DNA of 34,055 bases from Neoroseomonas soli (GCF_018129065.1 NZ_JAAEDM010000055.1:1-34055), one strand, 5' to 3'. Shown: positions 1 to 7,528, numbered from the stretch's first letter. The notes: a model not told the origin generated them from the letters alone. Numbers and translations: made by a program.

Positions 1-597
1 CACCACGGCGATGCCGGCCAGCGTGACCGCGAGCGGCACCCGCGCCGCCATGCCGAGCCCCGCCACCGTTGTCCCCGCCATCGCGCCGAGCCCGGCCAGG
101 GCACAGGCGAGATAAGGCCCGCGCGCCCCTGCCGCGGCGAGCCCGCCCGCCAGCGCCAGCCAGGCTATCGTCACCGGCGGCGCCGCCGCGCCGGCCCGCA
201 GCGCCAGCCCCATGCCCACGAGCAGCCCCAGCGCTACCGGCGCGGCCCGCCACAGGCTGTCCGGATGCAGCGGCGCGCCCGCCATCCACCAGGCGCCCCC
301 CAGCAGCCCGAGCAGGATCCCGGCGACCTGTCGCACCCGCCCGCCCGCCGCCAAAAACCCTGCGGCCAGGCCGAGCACGGCCAGCACCGGCAACCTCTCC
401 ACCAGTTGCCGTGGGGAGGCGTTGATCACCCCGAGCACCGCCGCGAGCCCCGCCAACAGCCCCACCCCCGCCGCCGCGGCGGCAAGGCGCGGCCAGCGGG
501 CGAGGCGCCACGCCCCGGCCCAGGCAAGCGAGACCAGGCCGGCAACGAGGCCGCCCAGCGCCTCCGGCGGCAGCGCGTCGATTCCCATGGCCGGCAT
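1..597 (-). CDS. Multi-spanning membrane protein of unknown function (partial, C-terminus outside window)
   Basis: An open reading frame on the minus strand runs from an ATG at 597 to the window edge without a stop (199 codons visible). The product is almost entirely Ala/Gly/Leu/Val-rich hydrophobic segments separated by short Arg-containing loops, so it should be an inner-membrane protein with at least five or six spanning helices. The rest of the protein lies beyond position 1. A second in-frame ATG at 588 is an equally possible start, since neither has a strong ribosome binding site. It is divergent from the cytochrome b561 gene, with only 65 bp between them. I do not recognise a family. 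Codon choice (G/C at third positions) supports real coding. Confidence 0.6.
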   Translation of the reverse strand, partial: MPAMGIDALPPEALGGLVAGLVSLAWAGAWRLARWPRLAAAAAGVGLLAGLAAVLGVINASPRQLVERLPVLAVLGLAAGFLAAGGRVRQVAGILLGLLGGAWWMAGAPLHPDSLWRAAPVALGLLVGMGLALRAGAAAPPVTIAWLALAGGLAAAGARGPYLACALAGLGAMAGTTVAGLGMAARVPLAVTLAGIAVV

Positions 598-662
598 GCT
601 GCCCGAGGCTTCGCGCCGAGGCGACCTCCATGGCAGTCTCGCCCGCGGAACGGGGCGGGGAC

Positions 663-1343
663 ATGGCCGACAAGACGGTGCCGGTGAAGGTGTGGGACGG
701 CTGGGTGCGGCTGTTCCACTGGTCGCTCGTGCTGCTCGTGGCGGTGTCCTACGCGACGGCCAAGGCCCGGCGTATCGACTGGCACATGCTCTCGGGCTCG
801 CTCGCCCTGGGGCTGGTGCTCTTCCGTATCGCCTGGGGGTTCGTCGGCTCGGAGACGGCGCGCTTCGCCGCCTTTCTGGCCGGGCCGCGCGCCGCCTTGC
901 ACCATTTCGCGGCGCTCCTGCGCGGCGAGGCGGAAGCGACGCCCGGCCACAACCCGGCCGGAGGCTGGATGGTCGTGCTGCTGCTGGCGCTGCTGCTGGC
1001 GCAGGGCGTCACCGGGCTGTTCTCGGACGACGCCGAACTCTACCGCGGCCCCCTCGCCGACTGGGCCGGCTACGACGCGAGCGAGGTCCTCTCCGCCTGG
1101 CACCAGCGCATCTTCGACCTGCTGCTGATCGCCTTGGCGCTCCACGTCGCGGCGGTCGCGACCTATCGCTACGCCTTCGGCCGGAGGCTGGTCGGGCCGA
1201 TGGTCACGGGCATCGCGCATCTGCCCGCCGACTCGGCCGCCACGCGGCAGCCGCCAAGGACGGGCAGCGGCGTGCTCGCCGGGCTGCTGCTCGGCGCCGC
1301 GGCCACGCTCGGCGTGGTCCTGTGGCGCCTCGCGCTGTTCTGA
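663..1343 (+). CDS. Cytochrome b561 / Ni-Fe hydrogenase b-subunit-type cytochrome
   Basis: This is a membrane-bound di-haem b-type cytochrome that should pass electrons between the quinone pool and a periplasmic partner. It opens with the family-typical VKVWDGWVRLFHW motif, then has four to five hydrophobic helices and a C-terminal anchor. Histidines at about residues 19, 41, 147 and 161 (RLFHW, WHMLSG, WHQRIFD, LHVAAV) are the likely haem ligands. I chose the ATG at 663 because homologues of this family begin close to the VKVWDG motif and a GGGGCGGGG tract precedes it. An in-frame ATG at 630 would add 11 residues. The gene converges on a cytochrome c' gene 13 bp downstream, which is a plausible redox partner. 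Confidence 0.85.
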   Translation: MADKTVPVKVWDGWVRLFHWSLVLLVAVSYATAKARRIDWHMLSGSLALGLVLFRIAWGFVGSETARFAAFLAGPRAALHHFAALLRGEAEATPGHNPAGGWMVVLLLALLLAQGVTGLFSDDAELYRGPLADWAGYDASEVLSAWHQRIFDLLLIALALHVAAVATYRYAFGRRLVGPMVTGIAHLPADSAATRQPPRTGSGVLAGLLLGAAATLGVVLWRLALF

Positions 1344-1356
1344 GCCGTCCGCGGCT

Positions 1357-1806
1357 TCAGGGCCGCTGGGGCAGCCGGAAGCGGTCGTGGCAGACGTTGC
1401 AGGTGTTCGTCGCCGCCTGGAAAGCCGTGGCGAAGGCCGCGCGGTCGCCGGCGCCGGAGGCCGCGACCAGGGCCGTCGCGGCGTCGATCAGCGACTGGCC
1501 GTCACGATCGAAGGTGGCGCGGTCGGTCCAGATCTCGGGGCGCGCGCGGTCGTCGTCGCGGTCGCTGCCGGGCGGGAACATCGTCAGCTTGCGGCGCGCC
1601 GTCGCCAGCACCGCCTCGGCCTGCTGCTGCACGGAACGCGGGTCGCCGCCGGACTGCACGACCGGGGCGATGGCGCGCACCGCCTGCACCTGCTGGCGCA
1701 TCAGGGCGCGGCGCTCGCCGCTGAGATCCTGGAGCGACTGCTGCGCCAGCGCGCCGCCGCCGGCAGCGAGAAGGATCAGCCCCGCCGTCACTATTCGTGC
1801 TTTCAT
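1357..1806 (-). CDS. Cytochrome c' (c556-type), periplasmic
   Basis: This predicted 149-residue protein has an N-terminal signal peptide (MKARIVTAGLILLAAGGGALA), a helical body and a C-terminal CNVCH haem-attachment motif at about residues 136-140. A four-helix fold with a C-terminal CxxCH is the hallmark of the cytochrome c'/c556 family, which works in periplasmic electron transfer or gas binding. The ATG at 1806 is preceded by a GGGGGGA ribosome binding site and starts directly at the signal peptide. A longer frame to 1884 would bury the signal peptide. It is convergent with the cytochrome b561 gene, so the two are neighbours but not an operon. Confidence 0.88.
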   Translation of the reverse strand: MKARIVTAGLILLAAGGGALAQQSLQDLSGERRALMRQQVQAVRAIAPVVQSGGDPRSVQQQAEAVLATARRKLTMFPPGSDRDDDRARPEIWTDRATFDRDGQSLIDAATALVAASGAGDRAAFATAFQAATNTCNVCHDRFRLPQRP

Positions 1807-1901
1807 GCATTCCCCCCGGAAGGCTGTCGTGTCGTGCAGCGCATGTGAGCGTGCCATCTCCGGGAGCGCAATGGCTCCTGACAAAGTCGCGCGCCCCCGG
1901 C

Positions 1902-1930
1902 TTGCGGGGTCGGAAGCGTGCCGCTATACC
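1902..1930 (+). promoter_or_regulatory. Putative sigma-70 promoter of tRNA-Pro
   Basis: A TTGCGG -35-like hexamer (1902-1907) and a TATACC -10-like hexamer (1925-1930) are separated by exactly 17 bp. A GC-rich discriminator follows, and the tRNA begins 27 bp after the -10. This matches the usual form of a stable-RNA promoter. It is a call from sequence pattern only. Confidence 0.5.
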
Positions 1931-1956
1931 GCCGCCTCCGCAGCGCGGCCCGGCAC

Positions 1957-2033
1957 CGGAGTGTAGCTCAGCCTGGTAGAGCACTGTGTTCGGGACGCAG
2001 GGGCCGGAGGTTCGAATCCTCTCACTCCGACCA
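1957..2033 (+). tRNA. tRNA-Pro (anticodon CGG)
   Basis: The sequence folds into a full cloverleaf. The acceptor stem CGGAGTG pairs with CACTCCG (2023-2029), the D arm has GCTC/GAGC, and the anticodon stem CTGTG/CGCAG carries the loop TTCGGGA with anticodon CGG at 1991-1993. The T arm is GGAGG-TTCGAAT-CCTCT, with one G-U pair. The discriminator is A and the CCA end is encoded (2031-2033). It reads CCG proline codons, which are frequent in this genome. Confidence 0.97.
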
Positions 2034-2057
2034 GATCCCGGTCGCGCCGCGGCGCCG

Positions 2058-2086
2058 AACCCCCCGAGAAATCGGGGGGTTTTTGC
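2058..2086 (+). terminator. Intrinsic terminator after tRNA-Pro
   Basis: A 10-bp stem (AACCCCCCGA at 2058-2067 with TCGGGGGGTT at 2072-2081) closes a GAAA tetraloop and runs into a T tract. It lies 24 bp after the tRNA CCA end. It could also serve the converging DUF2842 gene, because the A-rich left flank gives a weak U tract on the other strand. Confidence 0.88.
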
Positions 2087-2131
2087 GTTTCCGGGGGTGT
2101 TGCGCGCCCGACGGTTCGCGGCGCCGGGCCT

Positions 2132-2317
2132 TCAGCGCATCGCCCAGGTGATCAGCCACTTCGCCGGCCAGACCCAGGCGATTCCGGCGACCGCGAAGAA
2201 CGCGGATTCGAGCGTCCAGTGCAGCCCGCGGACATGGTCCGAGACCAGCAGCACGGCCACGACATAGGCCAGGAAGCCGACGAGACCGAGGATGAGGGCG
2301 ATGGGGGTGCGGGACAT
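2132..2317 (-). CDS. DUF2842 small membrane protein
   Basis: This predicted 61-residue protein has two hydrophobic helices (about residues 6-25 and 38-58), with MSRTPIALILGLVGFLAYV at the start and a tryptophan-rich end (WVWPAKWLITWAMR). It matches my recollection of DUF2842, a small inner-membrane family known mainly from Alphaproteobacteria; its function is unknown. The ATG at 2317 is chosen because the hydrophobic protein begins there. The longer frame upstream is a low-complexity shadow of apt. It is divergent from apt and convergent on the tRNA. Confidence 0.75.
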   Translation of the reverse strand: MSRTPIALILGLVGFLAYVVAVLLVSDHVRGLHWTLESAFFAVAGIAWVWPAKWLITWAMR

Positions 2318-2485
2318 GTGCGCGCATCTGCCGCCTTCGCGGCCATCCGCCAAGCCCCCGCGGCGATCATGGACAGGCCGAACGCCGGGCTTCCACTCGG
2401 CCGGCAGGAAGGCTAGCGAAGTGTCGGCCCGCCGTCGCGACACCCCGGCGGCTTCCGCCCCACGAACAGGACCGGCAGCACCGAC

Positions 2486-3016
2486 GTGACGACCGACACC
2501 ACCGACCTCAAGGCCCATATCCGCGGCATCCCGGATTTCCCGAAGCCGGGCATCCTCTTCTACGACATTTCCACCCTGCTCCGGCACGGGCCCGCCTGGC
2601 GGGCGGCCATGGCGCAGATGGCCGACACCATCCGCCCCCACAAGCCGGACCTGCTGGCCGGCATCGAGAGCCGCGGCTTCCTCGTCGCCGCGCCGCTCGC
2701 GCTCGAGCTCGGCCTCGGCTTCATCATGCTGCGCAAGCCGCGCAAGCTGCCCGGCCTGACCATCGGCCTGAACTACGCGCTGGAATACGGCACCGACCGC
2801 ATCGAGATGCAGGCCGACGCCGTGCAGAAGGGCCAGAGGGTGATCCTGCTCGACGACCTGCTCGCCACCGGCGGGACCATGGCGGCGGGCATCAGCCTGC
2901 TGCGCCAGGCCGGGGCGGTGGTGCCGTGCGCTGCAGCGCTGATCGAGCTGACCTTCCTCGGCGGCAGGAGCCGGCTCGATGTCCCGTTCGAGTCCCTCGT
3001 CGCCTACGACGAATAG
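2486..3016 (+). CDS. apt: Adenine phosphoribosyltransferase
   Basis: The enzyme converts adenine and PRPP to AMP and pyrophosphate in purine salvage, in the cytoplasm. The 176-residue length is typical. It starts with the family signature [22 protein letters not shown], has the ESRGF segment (residues 61-65), and carries the PRPP-binding motif [13 protein letters not shown] at residues 119-131. The start is GTG at 2486; no in-frame ATG lies near the N-terminal signature, and the ribosome binding site is weak. It stands alone, divergent from DUF2842 and convergent with the AbrB-family gene. Confidence 0.96.
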   Translation: MTTDTTDLKAHIRGIPDFPKPGILFYDISTLLRHGPAWRAAMAQMADTIRPHKPDLLAGIESRGFLVAAPLALELGLGFIMLRKPRKLPGLTIGLNYALEYGTDRIEMQADAVQKGQRVILLDDLLATGGTMAAGISLLRQAGAVVPCAAALIELTFLGGRSRLDVPFESLVAYDE

Positions 3017-3136
3017 AAGCGGGCCCAGTCCGCCGCACCGCGCCGGGATGCGCGGGCCGCCGCCCGGGCGCTGCGCGACGGCGCGCCCGGCCCGGTCGAA
3101 TGGGGCCTCGCGGCCGTTGCCCAGGCGGGGGCCGAC

Positions 3137-4198
3137 CTACCGCGCCACGCGCAGCGCGACCGCCGCCCGCCACAGCGGCCCGACGAGCAGGTTGCACAGC
3201 ACCGTCCGTACCAGGTGGAAGCCGAGCACCAACGGCACGGCGAGTTCGAGCGCCTTGGCCGTCACCGCCATCTCCGGCATGCCGCCCGGCGCGAGGCCGA
3301 GCACCACCGCGACCGGCGGCAGGCCCGCGAACCGGCCCAGCGCCAGCCCCAGCGCCGCCAGCAGCAGGGCGACCGCGAGCGCCGAAACCAGCCCCGCCAG
3401 CGCCAGCCGCCGCGGCCCGGCGCCGAGGGCCTGCGGCGTCAGGCGCAGGCCGAGGCTCGCGCCCATCGCGACCTGCGCCGCATCCACCATCCAGCGAGGG
3501 ATGGAGGACGGCAGCAGCCCCTGCCCCGACAGCCCCATGGCGAGCAGGCAAGGCGCGAGCATCGCCGCATTGGCGAGCCCTGCCCGCGCCCCGGCGAGCG
3601 CCACCAGCGTCCCGCCGACGAGCAGCAGCGTGGCACCGCCCCAGGCGAAGGGCGGCAGCGCGGCGCTGAATCCGGCATCCCGCCCGCCCGCGGCGAAGAC
3701 CGCGACCAGCGGCGGGAAGGTCAGCACCACCACCGCCATACGGATGGTCTGCGCCATCGTCACCGCCGGCACCGCCGCACCCGCCCGCTGCGCCAGCACC
3801 GCCATGGTGACGATGCCGCCGGGAATCGCCGCGTAATAGGCCGTGCGCGCATCCGTCCCGGCGATACGGCGATAGAGCGGCGCGACGGCGAGCCCCGCCA
3901 CCAGCGACAGCATGCCACCGGCCAGGATCGCCGGCAGGCTGGCGGCGACGGCGGCTGCCACCGGCGCCGTGAAGGTCTGGCCGAGCCCAAGGCCGAGCAC
4001 CACCAGCCCCGCCGGCCGCACCACCTCCGGCACCGCCGCCGCATCGCGCCAGCCGAGCCAGGCGGTCGCCAGCATCGCCCCCAGCATCCAGCCAAGCGGC
4101 AGCTTCAGCGCCGTCAACAACCCGCCAGCCAGCAGCGCGAGCAACAGGGTGCGCAGATAGGCATCGGGCGGCGGGGCGGGATGGTCGGGGCGGTGCAC
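3137..4198 (-). CDS. AbrB-family (PF05145) integral membrane protein
   Basis: This predicted protein of about 353 residues has ten or so hydrophobic helices in two similar halves, and both halves contain a PGG motif (AAIPGGIVTMAV and LAPGGMPEMAVTAK). This duplicated layout is typical of the AbrB/AimA-type membrane family, often labelled 'ammonia monooxygenase' in databases. Its transport or regulatory role is not settled. I chose the GTG at 4198 because a GGGGA ribosome binding site lies just upstream and the protein then starts near its first helix. A TTG at 4237 would extend it by 13 residues. It is convergent with apt and divergent from the FlaG-like gene. Confidence 0.85.
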   Translation of the reverse strand: MHRPDHPAPPPDAYLRTLLLALLAGGLLTALKLPLGWMLGAMLATAWLGWRDAAAVPEVVRPAGLVVLGLGLGQTFTAPVAAAVAASLPAILAGGMLSLVAGLAVAPLYRRIAGTDARTAYYAAIPGGIVTMAVLAQRAGAAVPAVTMAQTIRMAVVVLTFPPLVAVFAAGGRDAGFSAALPPFAWGGATLLLVGGTLVALAGARAGLANAAMLAPCLLAMGLSGQGLLPSSIPRWMVDAAQVAMGASLGLRLTPQALGAGPRRLALAGLVSALAVALLLAALGLALGRFAGLPPVAVVLGLAPGGMPEMAVTAKALELAVPLVLGFHLVRTVLCNLLVGPLWRAAVALRVAR

Positions 4199-4300
4199 GG
4201 TCGCGCGCAGGTTCCCCGCGATGCTGCACGGCGTCAAAGGCGGGACGGGCGCAACCCTTCGTTAACGCGCATCCCGCAAGGTGGGACCGGAGGCATTGCC

Positions 4301-4645
4301 ATGACCGCCGATCTTGCGCTGTCGATACGACCAGCCGTCGAACCACCCCGCGCGCCCCAGCGCGCCGCAGGGGCGGAACGCGACGCCGGCGCGGCGCCTC
4401 CGCAGCCCGCGCCGGCCCCGGCGACGCCGAATCCCCGCCTGCGACTGGACGGCAGCCTGGGCATGGTGGTGATCGAGTTCCGCGACACCGCGGGCGGAGT
4501 GGCGAATACCATCCCCTCCCCGCGCCAGATGGAAGCTTATCGGGCGGCGGTGGTCTCGAATGCGCCGGTACCGGTCGGCGTGCGCGCGCGGCCGGCGCCT
4601 GGCCCGGCCGTCGAAGCCGCGCCGAGCGGCAGCGCGGCGGACTGA
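4301..4645 (+). CDS. FlaG-like small flagellar protein
   Basis: This predicted 114-residue protein has a Pro/Ala-rich, poorly ordered N-terminus (residues 10-45) and then a core at about 46-84: RLRLDGSLGMVVIEFRD, followed by a short linker and IPSPRQMEAYRAA. The pattern of a beta-hairpin carrying an acidic turn followed by 'IPs...' and a helix resembles FlaG, which influences filament length in other bacteria. The assignment rests on this pattern and on its position next to flaF, flbT and flagellin. It begins with ATG after a GGAGG ribosome binding site (4289-4293). It converges on flaF, with 10 bp between the stops. The C-terminal 25 residues are again Pro/Ala-rich. Confidence 0.55.
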   Translation: MTADLALSIRPAVEPPRAPQRAAGAERDAGAAPPQPAPAPATPNPRLRLDGSLGMVVIEFRDTAGGVANTIPSPRQMEAYRAAVVSNAPVPVGVRARPAPGPAVEAAPSGSAAD

Positions 4646-4655
4646 CCGAATCCGC

Positions 4656-5000
4656 TCAGCCGCGGCCGCCGAGGCCTGCGGCCACCTGCTCATTCACTTC
4701 GATGAGGAAGGCGAGGTCCGGCTCGCCCTGCTCCATCTCCCGCTGCACGGCACGGCCGAGCGAGATCAGCCCGGCACGCACCGTCGCCGGCAGCCGGTTG
4801 GAGGGATCGGCCAAGGCGGTTTCCACCGCGAGCCAGAGCCGGCGGTTGTCGGCGACAGCACGCACCCGCGCCGGCCCATCAAGCCCGCCGGCGGCGCGCA
4901 GCCCGCCGGTGACCCGGCGGAACACGTCCGCCTCCTGCTCGCGCGGGTCGCGCGCGGCGCGTGCCGCACCATAGGCGCGGGCGATGTCGGCAAGGGTCAC
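4656..5000 (-). CDS. flaF: Flagellar biosynthesis regulator FlaF
   Basis: FlaF is an alphaproteobacterial factor needed for flagellin production and secretion, acting with FlbT in post-transcriptional control of flagellin. The 114-residue product starts TLADIARAYGAARAARDPRE, includes the RRLWLAVETALADPSN region, and ends in a Gly-rich tail. This matches the family in length and motif order. The start is GTG at 5000, which overlaps the flbT stop codon in a GTGA arrangement and suggests translational coupling. It is the last gene of the minus flagellar arm. Confidence 0.92.
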   Translation of the reverse strand: MTLADIARAYGAARAARDPREQEADVFRRVTGGLRAAGGLDGPARVRAVADNRRLWLAVETALADPSNRLPATVRAGLISLGRAVQREMEQGEPDLAFLIEVNEQVAAGLGGRG

Positions 5001-5431
5001 GGCGCGTCCTCGTCCTCGCCGGTCGCGGCGCCGGGCAGCGCCACGCCCATCACCACTTCCTCGTGCCGCATGACGCGACGGACCAGCTTGAGCGCCTGGT
5101 AGCATTCATCCGCCTCGGCCGCGGCCAGGGCGCGGTCCAGCAGGTCGCGGGCGAGGGTTGAGGTGGTGGCGGCCTGGAACTCGGCGATCAGATTGCGGGC
5201 GACCGAGAGGCCGGCCTCGCGCTCCTCCTCATCGCCGATATAGGCGGTCTGCAGCGCGAAGTAGATCCGGCGGGCGGGGCTATTCGCGCCTTCCGGCGTC
5301 ATCAACTGCTTGCCGAAGAGGAAGCGCGCCTTGGCGGTGAGTTCGATCCGCGCGCGGTTGCGGAAACGGATCGGCGCGCCATTGACGACCATCAGGTCGC
5401 CCTGTCGCAGTTCGAGCACGAGCGTGGACAT
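4997..5431 (-). CDS. flbT: Flagellin synthesis repressor FlbT
   Basis: In Caulobacter, FlbT binds the flagellin mRNA 5' leader and promotes its decay when assembly is blocked. The 144-residue protein begins MSTLVLELRQGDLMVVNGAP and contains RIYFALQTAYIG and ALKLVRRVMRHEEVVMG, all typical of the family. The ATG at 5431 has a strong GGAGGA ribosome binding site. The gene overlaps flaF by 4 bp and follows the flagellin gene after a 66-bp gap that holds a very stable hairpin. Its expected target, the leader of the flagellin gene just upstream, also contains a hairpin. Confidence 0.95.
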   Translation of the reverse strand: MSTLVLELRQGDLMVVNGAPIRFRNRARIELTAKARFLFGKQLMTPEGANSPARRIYFALQTAYIGDEEEREAGLSVARNLIAEFQAATTSTLARDLLDRALAAAEADECYQALKLVRRVMRHEEVVMGVALPGAATGEDEDAP

Positions 5432-5460
5432 CCTGTCCTCCCGGCATGAAGTGGGTTGGC

Positions 5461-5489
5461 GCGGCGCCGGGCGTAAAGCCCGGCGCCGC
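5461..5489 (-). terminator. Strong hairpin just after flagellin stop (attenuator or 3'-end stabiliser)
   Basis: Perfect 12-bp GC-only arms (5461-5472 and 5478-5489) with a 5-nt loop start 8 nt after the flagellin stop. No U tract follows on the minus strand, so it is not a classical intrinsic terminator. It would be expected to reduce read-through into flbT-flaF or to protect the flagellin mRNA 3' end, giving more flagellin than regulator. Confidence 0.6.
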
Positions 5490-5497
5490 TGCCGGGC

Positions 5498-6325
5498 TCA
5501 GCGGAACAGGCTCAGCAGGGTCTGCGGTGCCTGGTTCGCGATGGACAGTGCCTGGGTGCCGAGCTGCTGACGGATCTGCAGCGACTGCAACCGCGCCGAT
5601 TCCTTCGCGAGGTCGGCGTCGATCAAGGCTCCGATGCCCGATTCCAGCGCATCCACCTTGTCCTTGTTGTAGGCGATCTGGTTGTCGATGTAGCGGGAGT
5701 CGGAACCGAAGGTGTTCAGCGCGTTGCTGATCGCCGTCTGTATCGTATCGAAGTCGCCGCCATCGGCGATCGCGGCCTGCGCGGCCGCCGCATCCGTCGG
5801 CGCCGCGGCGACGATGAGCGTGCCCGCGCCATCCACCGAGGTGATGGTGTAGGTCGTGCCGCTCTCGTTGCGCGTCGTCGTGATGTCGCCGCCCGGCGCG
5901 GCGGTCGCGAGCAGGGTGCGGCCGTTGTAGGTCGCGTCCTCGATGAAGTTGGTGATCTGGGTCTGCTGCGCCGTGTACTGCGCTTCGTACTGCGCGCGCT
6001 GTTCCGCGTTCAGCGTATCGTCGGCGAGGCGCACCAGCGTCTCGCGCACCTTCACCATCGTCTCCGACACCTTGTTCAGGCCCGAGAGCGCGGTGTCCAG
6101 GATGCCCTTCACACCGCCGAGCTGCTCGTTCGCCGCCGTCAGGCCGGCGACGTCGGCGCGGACGGCCTGTGCCACCGCGAAGGCGGCGCCGTCGTCCTTG
6201 GCGTCATTGACGCGATAGCCCGTCGAGATCCGCTTCTGCGTGACGTTCAGATCGGCATTCGTGCGGTTGAGGGACTGCAGCGCCACCTGGGCGCCGATAT
6301 TGGTGTTGACGGAGTTCAGTGACAT
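5498..6325 (-). CDS. fliC: Flagellin (filament subunit)
   Basis: The 275-residue protein has the conserved flagellin D0/D1 ends: LNSVNTNIGAQVALQSL with the helix through KRISTGYRVNDAKDDGAAFAVAQ, and a C-terminal helix ending LSIANQAPQTLLSLFR. The central part (about 150-190) is short, beta-prone and Thr/Ala-rich, so the D2/D3 surface domains are essentially missing. That is common for alphaproteobacterial flagellins of this size. The ATG at 6325 has an AGGGGA ribosome binding site. A hairpin lies in the leader and another directly after the stop. It follows flgL by 134 bp, enough for its own promoter, although I could not identify one. Confidence 0.95.
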   Translation of the reverse strand: MSLNSVNTNIGAQVALQSLNRTNADLNVTQKRISTGYRVNDAKDDGAAFAVAQAVRADVAGLTAANEQLGGVKGILDTALSGLNKVSETMVKVRETLVRLADDTLNAEQRAQYEAQYTAQQTQITNFIEDATYNGRTLLATAAPGGDITTTRNESGTTYTITSVDGAGTLIVAAAPTDAAAAQAAIADGGDFDTIQTAISNALNTFGSDSRYIDNQIAYNKDKVDALESGIGALIDADLAKESARLQSLQIRQQLGTQALSIANQAPQTLLSLFR

Positions 6326-6390
6326 CGGGGTCTTCCCCTGTTTCCGATGGCCTCCGCGGTCGTGACCGTGGCGGGGGCCGGGTTGCGCGC

Positions 6391-6420
6391 CGCATCTTGC
6401 GGTGTCAGCGGAAAGATGCG
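6391..6420 (-). repeat. Inverted repeat in the flagellin leader region
   Basis: Perfect 8-bp arms CGCATCTT (6391-6398) and AAGATGCG (6413-6420) are separated by 14 nt. They lie 65 nt upstream of the flagellin ATG and 39 nt after the flgL stop. It could be an RNA stem in the flagellin 5' UTR (a possible FlbT target), an operator, or the 3' end of the flgL transcript. Confidence 0.55.
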
Positions 6421-6459
6421 GGGCCCGGCGTTAACCGAGGCTGAATGCCGCCCCCCGCC

Positions 6460-7524
6460 TCAGCGGAGAAATTGCGTCAGCGTCAGCCCGGACACCATCG
6501 AGATGGCGCGGTAGGACGCCTCGAGCTGCGTCTGCGTGGCCTGCAGGCGGCTTAAAGTCTCGGCCATGTCCACCTCCTCGATCCCCGCGAGCTGGATGGC
6601 GAGCGCGATCGAGACCTCCTCGTGCCGGCGCGCCGTCGTCTCCAGCCGCTGCTCGATGGCGCCGAGCGCGCCGCGCTCCACCCCGATCGCGTCGATCGCG
6701 CTGCGCAGCCCGTCGCGCACCGTCGCCATCAGGTCGGTGAAATCGGTGCCGAGCGCCGCCTGGGAGGGGTCCATCGCCGCCAGCGTCGCAAGCCCGCGCA
6801 GGATGTCGCGCGCCCAGGATCCGGTCGTCTCCCCATCGCTGGCCGCGGCGGCGTTGCGGTTGGCAAACAGGCCGTAGGCGACCCGCTCGCCCTCCGCCGC
6901 CGGCACGCCGCGGCGCGCCTCCGCGAGCCCCTGCGCGGGGTCGGAGAGGAAGGCCGAGAAGGGCGTGGTCCCCGCCGCGTCCGAGGACGCCGCGGCCAGC
7001 GTTGCCGCCCCCACCGCCGCCGCATTGCCGCCGCCGAGGCCCGCCACCGCCGCCGCGATGTCCGCCGCCATGCCGGAACTCGCAATGCCCGCGGGGTCGG
7101 GAATGGGCGGGTTGGCGCTGTCGCTGCCACCGAACATGTATTCGCCGGCGTGGCGCTCGTTCATCAGGTTGGCGAATTCCTCCAGCGCCGCGCGCGCCTG
7201 TGCCGCGACCGCGGAGATGCGCGACGTGTTCGTCCCGTCGAGGCGGATGGCCTCCTGGTAGAACTGGGTCGCGATATCCGCCATGCGGCCGAGCGCGTTC
7301 TGCGTCACCTCCGTCCGCGCCAGGGTGCGGGAGATCGTGCCCTGCCAGGCCTCCCGCCGCGCCATATCGGCACGCAGGTCGATGGCGCGCCGCGCCTCGG
7401 GCGCGATGTCGCCATAGCCCGGACCCTTGCGCCCATCCGAGACCTGGCGCGTCAGCACCTCGAGCCGCGCCCGCAGCGCGGCGGCGCCCACGTCGATCCG
7501 GCCGATCAACCCGATCCCGCCCAT
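6460..7524 (-). CDS. flgL: Hook-filament junction protein FlgL
   Basis: FlgL (HAP3) forms the second ring of the junction between hook and filament. The 354-residue protein has flagellin-like N- and C-terminal helices. The N-terminal part reads LTRQVSDGRKGPGYGDIAPEA, and further on are LDGTNTSRISAVAAQARAA and GEYMFGGSD, a typical FlgL segment. The C-terminus is ISMVSGLTLTQFLR. A Gly/Ala-rich insertion at about residues 155-190 makes it somewhat longer than usual. The gene starts 4 bp after the flgK stop, so the two should be co-transcribed. Confidence 0.88.
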   Translation of the reverse strand: MGGIGLIGRIDVGAAALRARLEVLTRQVSDGRKGPGYGDIAPEARRAIDLRADMARREAWQGTISRTLARTEVTQNALGRMADIATQFYQEAIRLDGTNTSRISAVAAQARAALEEFANLMNERHAGEYMFGGSDSANPPIPDPAGIASSGMAADIAAAVAGLGGGNAAAVGAATLAAASSDAAGTTPFSAFLSDPAQGLAEARRGVPAAEGERVAYGLFANRNAAAASDGETTGSWARDILRGLATLAAMDPSQAALGTDFTDLMATVRDGLRSAIDAIGVERGALGAIEQRLETTARRHEEVSIALAIQLAGIEEVDMAETLSRLQATQTQLEASYRAISMVSGLTLTQFLR

Positions 7525-7528
7525 CGCG

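Noticed and set aside
3017-3136. Coding-like codons in the apt frame after the apt stop
   Set aside because: The stretch has no start codon or ribosome binding site and runs into the shadow of the AbrB-family gene. apt ends at its normal position, so it is probably only GC-skewed spacer.
4238-4253. GG-N10-GC sequence upstream of the FlaG-like gene as a sigma-54 promoter
   Set aside because: Only the invariant GG and GC plus a few bases match (no TT before GC, no TGGCAC). At this GC content such spacing occurs often by chance.
3215-4645. 476-residue plus-strand frame covering the AbrB-family gene and the FlaG-like gene
   Set aside because: The first three quarters are low-complexity Arg/Gln/His/Pro-rich sequence antisense to a real membrane protein. 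Only the part from the ATG at 4301 has its own ribosome binding site and a sensible product.
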